Assembly (NCBI GenBank): GCA_947589305.1
Contig: CANQAP010000001.1
Coordinates: forward strand, 372,001 to 436,000
Origin: an uncultured Lachnospiraceae bacterium
GTDB lineage: Bacteria > Bacillota > Clostridia > Lachnospirales > Lachnospiraceae
Length of the DNA stretch: 64,000 nucleotides
Reading direction: 5' to 3'
In this document: positions 60,382-64,000 of the stretch, in pieces
Numbering within the stretch: position 1 is the stretch's first letter
Layout of the letters: each line of letters starts with the position of its first letter
Translations under genes and position numbers: made by a program
The notes under the pieces: model-generated
Told to the model about the DNA's origin: nothing
Database searches by the model: none
Seen by the model: the letters and a program-made list of their open reading frames with translations, nothing else

Positions 60382-61599
60382 TTACATCATTTGTTCAATA
60401 AAAACACCATACCCGCGACTGGCATCGGATACAAACACATGTGTCACGGCGCCGATCAGCTTGCCCTCCTGCAAGATCGGGCTTCCGCTCATACCCTGAA
60501 TAATACCGCCCGTCAACGACAGCAGCTCCGGATCTGTCACCTGAATTTCCAATCCCTTTGTGGTATGCGCATCACCCAGATGAATATCAATGATCTGAAT
60601 CTCATAATCCTTCATTTCGCCGGAGATATCCGAACGCAGATAAGCCGTTCCCGTATGCACCTCTTGTTTTAATGCGACCGGCACCAAGGTCTGCTGTACG
60701 TCATCCGGCAGGCGTTCCAGCGTATCCAATGATCCCAAAATACCGCATTCCGTATTTTCTTCAATATCACCTAAGTAACCGTCTTCCGAATAATTGACTG
60801 TTCCGGCTACCGAACCCGGATTGCCGCTTGTACCGGCTGTGATCCCCATGATCGTAGCCGTACGCAGTTCTCCGTCTTCCAATGCTACCAACTTTCCAGT
60901 ATCGACATCATTGACGCCGTGACCTAATGCTCCGAACTGCTCCTGCGTCACATACGTCAGGGTTCCGATCCCCTGCATATCGTCGCGCACCCAGATGCCC
61001 GCTTTATAGGTGCCGTCCATCGATAGTGTCGGCGTAATCTTTACATCGATCATCTGCTGATTCCGCAATACGGTCAAAACCAGATCTTCTCCCTGTGAAT
61101 CCTGAATTTTTTTAATAAACGCCTCTTTATCACTGACGGCATCTCCGTTCACTGCCTGAATATAATCTCCTGCCTGAAGAATGTTTGCCGCCGGAGATAT
61201 CTCCGTTCCGTTCATACCCGTGATCATACCGGTATCGATCACTAAAATCCCGTCCGTTTCCAGATAGATACCGACCGGACAGCCGCACGGTATGACATAT
61301 TGTTCTTCGATCGCTTCGACCTGAACGGTTTTTAACGGGATCACACCGAACAGACGTATTTCCATTTTATAAAGACCGGTATTCCATGCCGTCATGGTAA
61401 ACGGCTGCTGCAAGGTCCACGTTTGGTCCGATTCGCTCACTCTTGCACTCGCCGGAATCGAAAAATCAAAATCCTCCTTATTTCCTGCTATCACCTGAAT
61501 TTCATTCGGAATACAGGTTTTATAATATTCCATCCAGCCCCAGCCACCCATCGGCAGTACAGCAGACAGAACAATGATAAGAAATCGTTTCCCGTTCAT
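60382..61599 (-). CDS. spoIVB: SpoIVB serine peptidase
   Basis: In Bacillus, SpoIVB is secreted from the forespore and triggers processing of pro-sigma-K. The 405-residue protein has an N-terminal membrane anchor or signal (about 5-22), a PDZ domain (about 125-200, AGDYIQAVNGDAVSDKEAF) and the S55 peptidase domain with His in ALGHGVNDVDT and catalytic Ser in GMSGSPILQ, plus Asp in FVSDASRGYG. All catalytic residues are present, so a working sporulation pathway is likely. It lies between recN and spo0A as in most spore formers. Confidence 0.95.
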   Translation of the reverse strand: MNGKRFLIIVLSAVLPMGGWGWMEYYKTCIPNEIQVIAGNKEDFDFSIPASARVSESDQTWTLQQPFTMTAWNTGLYKMEIRLFGVIPLKTVQVEAIEEQYVIPCGCPVGIYLETDGILVIDTGMITGMNGTEISPAANILQAGDYIQAVNGDAVSDKEAFIKKIQDSQGEDLVLTVLRNQQMIDVKITPTLSMDGTYKAGIWVRDDMQGIGTLTYVTQEQFGALGHGVNDVDTGKLVALEDGELRTATIMGITAGTSGNPGSVAGTVNYSEDGYLGDIEENTECGILGSLDTLERLPDDVQQTLVPVALKQEVHTGTAYLRSDISGEMKDYEIQIIDIHLGDAHTTKGLEIQVTDPELLSLTGGIIQGMSGSPILQEGKLIGAVTHVFVSDASRGYGVFIEQMM

Positions 61600-61642
61600 T
61601 ATCCTAAAACTCCTTCCGTTTGTTTGCTTGATAATAAAAAAA

Positions 61643-61679
61643 AGACACTAAAAACATCTTTTTCGTGTTCTTAGTGTCT
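61643..61679 (-). terminator. Terminator of the nadK-argR-recN unit
   Basis: A 14-base stem with one mismatch (61643-61656 with 61666-61679) is followed on the minus strand by a run of about eight T. It lies 20 bases past the recN stop. Confidence 0.85.
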
Positions 61680-61699
61680 GCGATTTCGTTCAAAATCCT

Positions 61700-63385
61700 T
61701 TAGTATTTTTTTGCACGCCTTGCCATATCTTTCATTTCCGCCGCACTGTTACGTACTGTTTCCGTGATTTCCACGCCGCCCAGCATTCTGGCAATTTCTT
61801 CTATTGCTGTTTCGTCCGTCAAGCGTTCCATCAAGGTCACGGTTTTATGGTCCGTGATTTTCTTTTCAATTTTAAAATGCACATCTGCCATAGCTGCAAT
61901 CTGCGGCAAATGGCTGATACAGATCACCTGATGCTGCCTTCCCAATACGGAAAGCCGCTCCGATACTTTTTGTGCGGTTCTGCCGCTGATCCCGACATCA
62001 ATTTCGTCAAAGATCAACGTATCGATATCATCCTCCTGAGCCAGACAAGATTTGATCGCAAGCATAATTCTGGAAAGCTCGCCGCCGGATGCAACTTCCC
62101 AAAGCGGCTTCATCGGCTCCCCGACATTGGTTGATAGGATAAAGTAAGCATCATCCTGACCGGCAGCGGTCGGTTGTTCCAGCCGCTTAAATTCCATCTG
62201 AAACCGTACGTCCGGAAAATTCAAATCTTTTAACGCCTGAACGATCATATCCGTCAGTTGTTTTGCCGCTTCCTGTCTGGCGTCACTCAATGCCTTGGCA
62301 TCTTTCTCGTATTGCCGGAAACTCTCCTGACAAGCCTGTTCCAATTCCAGACGGTGCGCCTCATAATTCTGATACCGTTCCAGTTCCTCCTGTTTCCGTT
62401 CCAGATACGCCAAGACTTCCGGAATGGTTTTTCCATATTTTGCTTCCAATTCATGAATACGGTTCAGACGCTGCTCTGTTTCACGGAACTGTGCCTCGTC
62501 AAAGTTCAGTCCGCCGATATAATCCGCCAATTCCCGATTAAAATCATTTAACAGGTCATCTACCGTCGATAGCTGTTCCCGCAGATTTTCTAAAGCCGGA
62601 TCATACTCCGTTGCCTGCTCCATCAGGGAAAACGAACGACTTAATTGATTTCCCGCACTGTCCGGCTGATCATATCCCGTAGATTCATACAATTTTGATA
62701 AAGATTCCATGAGCTGTCTGCCGTTTTTCATCTTCCGGTAACTTTTTTCCAATATTTCTTCTTCATCGACCGACAGTTGCGCTTCCTCAATCTCATGGAT
62801 CTCAAACGCAGCAAAATCCATCTGCCGTCTGCGGGTCTCTTCATCGGTCTGCTGATTTTCCCACTCTTTTTTGTATCCGATATATGTGTCATAATCCTGT
62901 TTGACGGTCTGTTTCCGTTCTGTAATGGTATCGTTACCGAATCGGTCCAGAATATGCAGATGATTCGCTTTTTTTAACAACGACTGTTGTTCCTGTTGGG
63001 AATGGATATCCAATAAGACTCCGGCGATCTCTTTTAATTTTGAAACCGTTACCATCTCATCGTTTACCTTATTGACCACGCGATTGGGATAGATTCGACG
63101 GCTGATGATCAATTCATGGCTGTCCGGCAGGATGATTCCCATTTCCTCCAATCCTTCTTTGCTATGAGGCTGTCGGATATCGAACAACAATTCCACCAGA
63201 CCATATTCTGCATCTTCCCGCAGCATTTCTTTTCCCGTTTTTCCTCCCAGCGCAACCGATATCGCGCCAAGCACGATGGATTTTCCGGCTCCCGTTTCTC
63301 CGGTCAGAATATTCAGTCCTTCTTCAAAATCCACCTCGATCTCATCCACTAAAGCCATATTTTTAATATGCAGATTCCGTAACAT
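61700..63385 (-). CDS. recN: DNA repair protein RecN
   Basis: An SMC-like ATPase of double-strand break repair. The 561-residue protein has Walker A GETGAGKS (about 29-36), a coiled-coil middle (about 150-380), the ABC signature ASGGELSRIMLAI and Walker B LIFDEIDVGISG. It is in the conserved order argR-recN-spoIVB and starts 17 bases after argR. Confidence 0.97.
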   Translation of the reverse strand: MLRNLHIKNMALVDEIEVDFEEGLNILTGETGAGKSIVLGAISVALGGKTGKEMLREDAEYGLVELLFDIRQPHSKEGLEEMGIILPDSHELIISRRIYPNRVVNKVNDEMVTVSKLKEIAGVLLDIHSQQEQQSLLKKANHLHILDRFGNDTITERKQTVKQDYDTYIGYKKEWENQQTDEETRRRQMDFAAFEIHEIEEAQLSVDEEEILEKSYRKMKNGRQLMESLSKLYESTGYDQPDSAGNQLSRSFSLMEQATEYDPALENLREQLSTVDDLLNDFNRELADYIGGLNFDEAQFRETEQRLNRIHELEAKYGKTIPEVLAYLERKQEELERYQNYEAHRLELEQACQESFRQYEKDAKALSDARQEAAKQLTDMIVQALKDLNFPDVRFQMEFKRLEQPTAAGQDDAYFILSTNVGEPMKPLWEVASGGELSRIMLAIKSCLAQEDDIDTLIFDEIDVGISGRTAQKVSERLSVLGRQHQVICISHLPQIAAMADVHFKIEKKITDHKTVTLMERLTDETAIEEIARMLGGVEITETVRNSAAEMKDMARRAKKY

Positions 63386-63402
63386 AGCAGTTCCTCCTTT
63401 GT

Positions 63403-63861
63403 TTATAAGTCACTGTATGCTGTTTTTTCGATATTAGCGATCACTTTACCTGACATTTCTTTCGATCTTGCGACTGCAATGATCGTGTCATCACCGGCAA
63501 TACATCCCATCAGACCGTTAATATCCAAATGATCCAGCGCTGCGGCTACCGCCATTGCCACACCGGATACAGTTTTGATCACGATCAGGTTTTCCGATAC
63601 TTCCATCGTTAGAATCCCCGCTGCCAAAACCTGCCGGTATTTTTTCCAAATATCCATCTCCTGCGGCTGCTGCAGGGCATATTTCGGTTTTCCTGATGAT
63701 GTAGTTATTTTTGTCAGTTTTAACTCATGGATATCCCTAGAAATTGTTGCCTGTGTACTCGGAAAACCGGATTTACTCAAGCGTTCAGACAATTCTTCCT
63801 GTGTCATGATATCATAATGTTCGATCAATTCAATGATTTTGGCTTGTCTTGCCGATTTCAT
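63403..63861 (-). CDS. argR: Arginine repressor ArgR/AhrC
   Basis: A hexameric, arginine-sensing regulator. The 152-residue protein has an N-terminal winged helix (about 1-70; STQATISRDIHELKLTKI is the recognition part) and a C-terminal domain with GLMGCIAGDDTIIAVARS, where the Asp pair binds arginine. The ATG overlaps the nadK stop by four bases (ATGA). ARG boxes between argC and argG (471-507) at the other end of the window are likely targets. Confidence 0.96.
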   Translation of the reverse strand: MKSARQAKIIELIEHYDIMTQEELSERLSKSGFPSTQATISRDIHELKLTKITTSSGKPKYALQQPQEMDIWKKYRQVLAAGILTMEVSENLIVIKTVSGVAMAVAAALDHLDINGLMGCIAGDDTIIAVARSKEMSGKVIANIEKTAYSDL

Positions 63862-64000
63862 TCGCTCGTTTCTCCTAATTTCTTTCTCAATACTTCATAA
63901 AAACTTTTTCTGTCTATTTTCACCAGTTTCGTCGAATTCGGGGATCGGCGGATCCGGATACGGTCTGTCGGCTGCAGTTTCTCATAGCCGCGTCCGTCAA
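63858..64000 (-). CDS. nadK: NAD kinase, 3' end only (runs off the right edge)
   Basis: Only the last 46 or so codons are visible on the minus strand. They read LQPTDRIRIRRSP, then STKLVKI and FYEVLRKKLG, which matches the end of bacterial NAD kinase (D-x-I-x-I-x2-S-x4-L-x-H-like strand and the YFETLRxKL-type tail). Position upstream of argR-recN supports it. The stop TGA overlaps the argR start. Confidence 0.85.
   Translation of the reverse strand, partial: DGRGYEKLQPTDRIRIRRSPNSTKLVKIDRKSFYEVLRKKLGETSE

Noticed and set aside
1..64000. CRISPR arrays, insertion sequences, prophage or integrated elements
   Set aside because: I saw no regularly spaced repeats, transposase, integrase or phage structural genes by reading; gene content is housekeeping throughout.

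Overview
The window looks like a chromosomal segment of a spore-forming member of the Clostridia, most likely Lachnospiraceae. The grounds are inferred from content: moderate GC, Spo0A and SpoIVB homologues, a MurE with the meso-diaminopimelate signature, an ArgR/AhrC-type arginine repressor, and Firmicute gene orders (gmk-rpoZ ... priA-def-fmt-rsmB-rlmN-stp-prkC-rsgA-rpe-thiN and nadK-argR-recN-spoIVB-spo0A). Nearly all genes lie on the minus strand; only argG, a small XRE regulator, one tRNA-Arg and an RlmH-like gene are on the plus strand. I see no insertion sequence, prophage, CRISPR array or rRNA.

Region by region (plus-strand order): argC (cut by the left edge) and argG are divergent around a pair of ARG boxes. 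Then comes a minus-strand cassette of a small secreted protein, a large membrane protein, an ABC ATPase and a second membrane protein (1.9-5.8 kb); an orphan Spo0A-like regulator and a receiver-winged-helix regulator (6.2-8.0 kb); a small HTH protein with argH; an MscS channel; glgB with a DUF1015 protein; an OFA-family transporter with DAHP synthase; pncC-pgsA-rimO-folD; fhs; ftsK; uppP; tepA; a YuiD-like protein; a GH94 phosphorylase; pnp; rpsO; aroC; apt; metA; ligA; rluF; a conserved membrane protein. At 39.1-40.2 kb lie tRNA-Arg(CCG), an RlmH-like paralogue and RlmH itself. The large thiN-to-rqcH block of translation, cell-wall and signalling genes follows, then glgA, two tandem Spo0A genes, spoIVB, recN, argR and the 3' end of nadK at the right edge.

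The most notable observation is a pair of convergent RlmH-family genes. The minus-strand protein keeps the S-adenosylmethionine pocket of this SPOUT methyltransferase but lacks the conserved C-terminal tail. The plus-strand protein has lost the cofactor loops but keeps the tail (ending PYHK) and the EYxKRL helix. Since RlmH builds its active site from both protomers of a dimer, the pair reads as an obligate heterodimer with divided labour. Second, three Spo0A paralogues share an almost unchanged DNA-binding domain but have receivers altered at different catalytic positions, and a neighbouring regulator has Arg in place of the phosphoacceptor Asp. Together these suggest rewired sporulation or stationary-phase signalling.

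Genes that work together: argC, argG and argH with ArgR (arginine synthesis and control); glgA and glgB (glycogen); fhs and folD (one-carbon metabolism); aroF and aroC (chorismate); PrkC and Stp (Ser/Thr phosphorylation); Def and Fmt (N-terminal formyl-methionine handling); RlmN, RsmB, RlmH, RluF, RimO and RsgA (ribosome modification and maturation).
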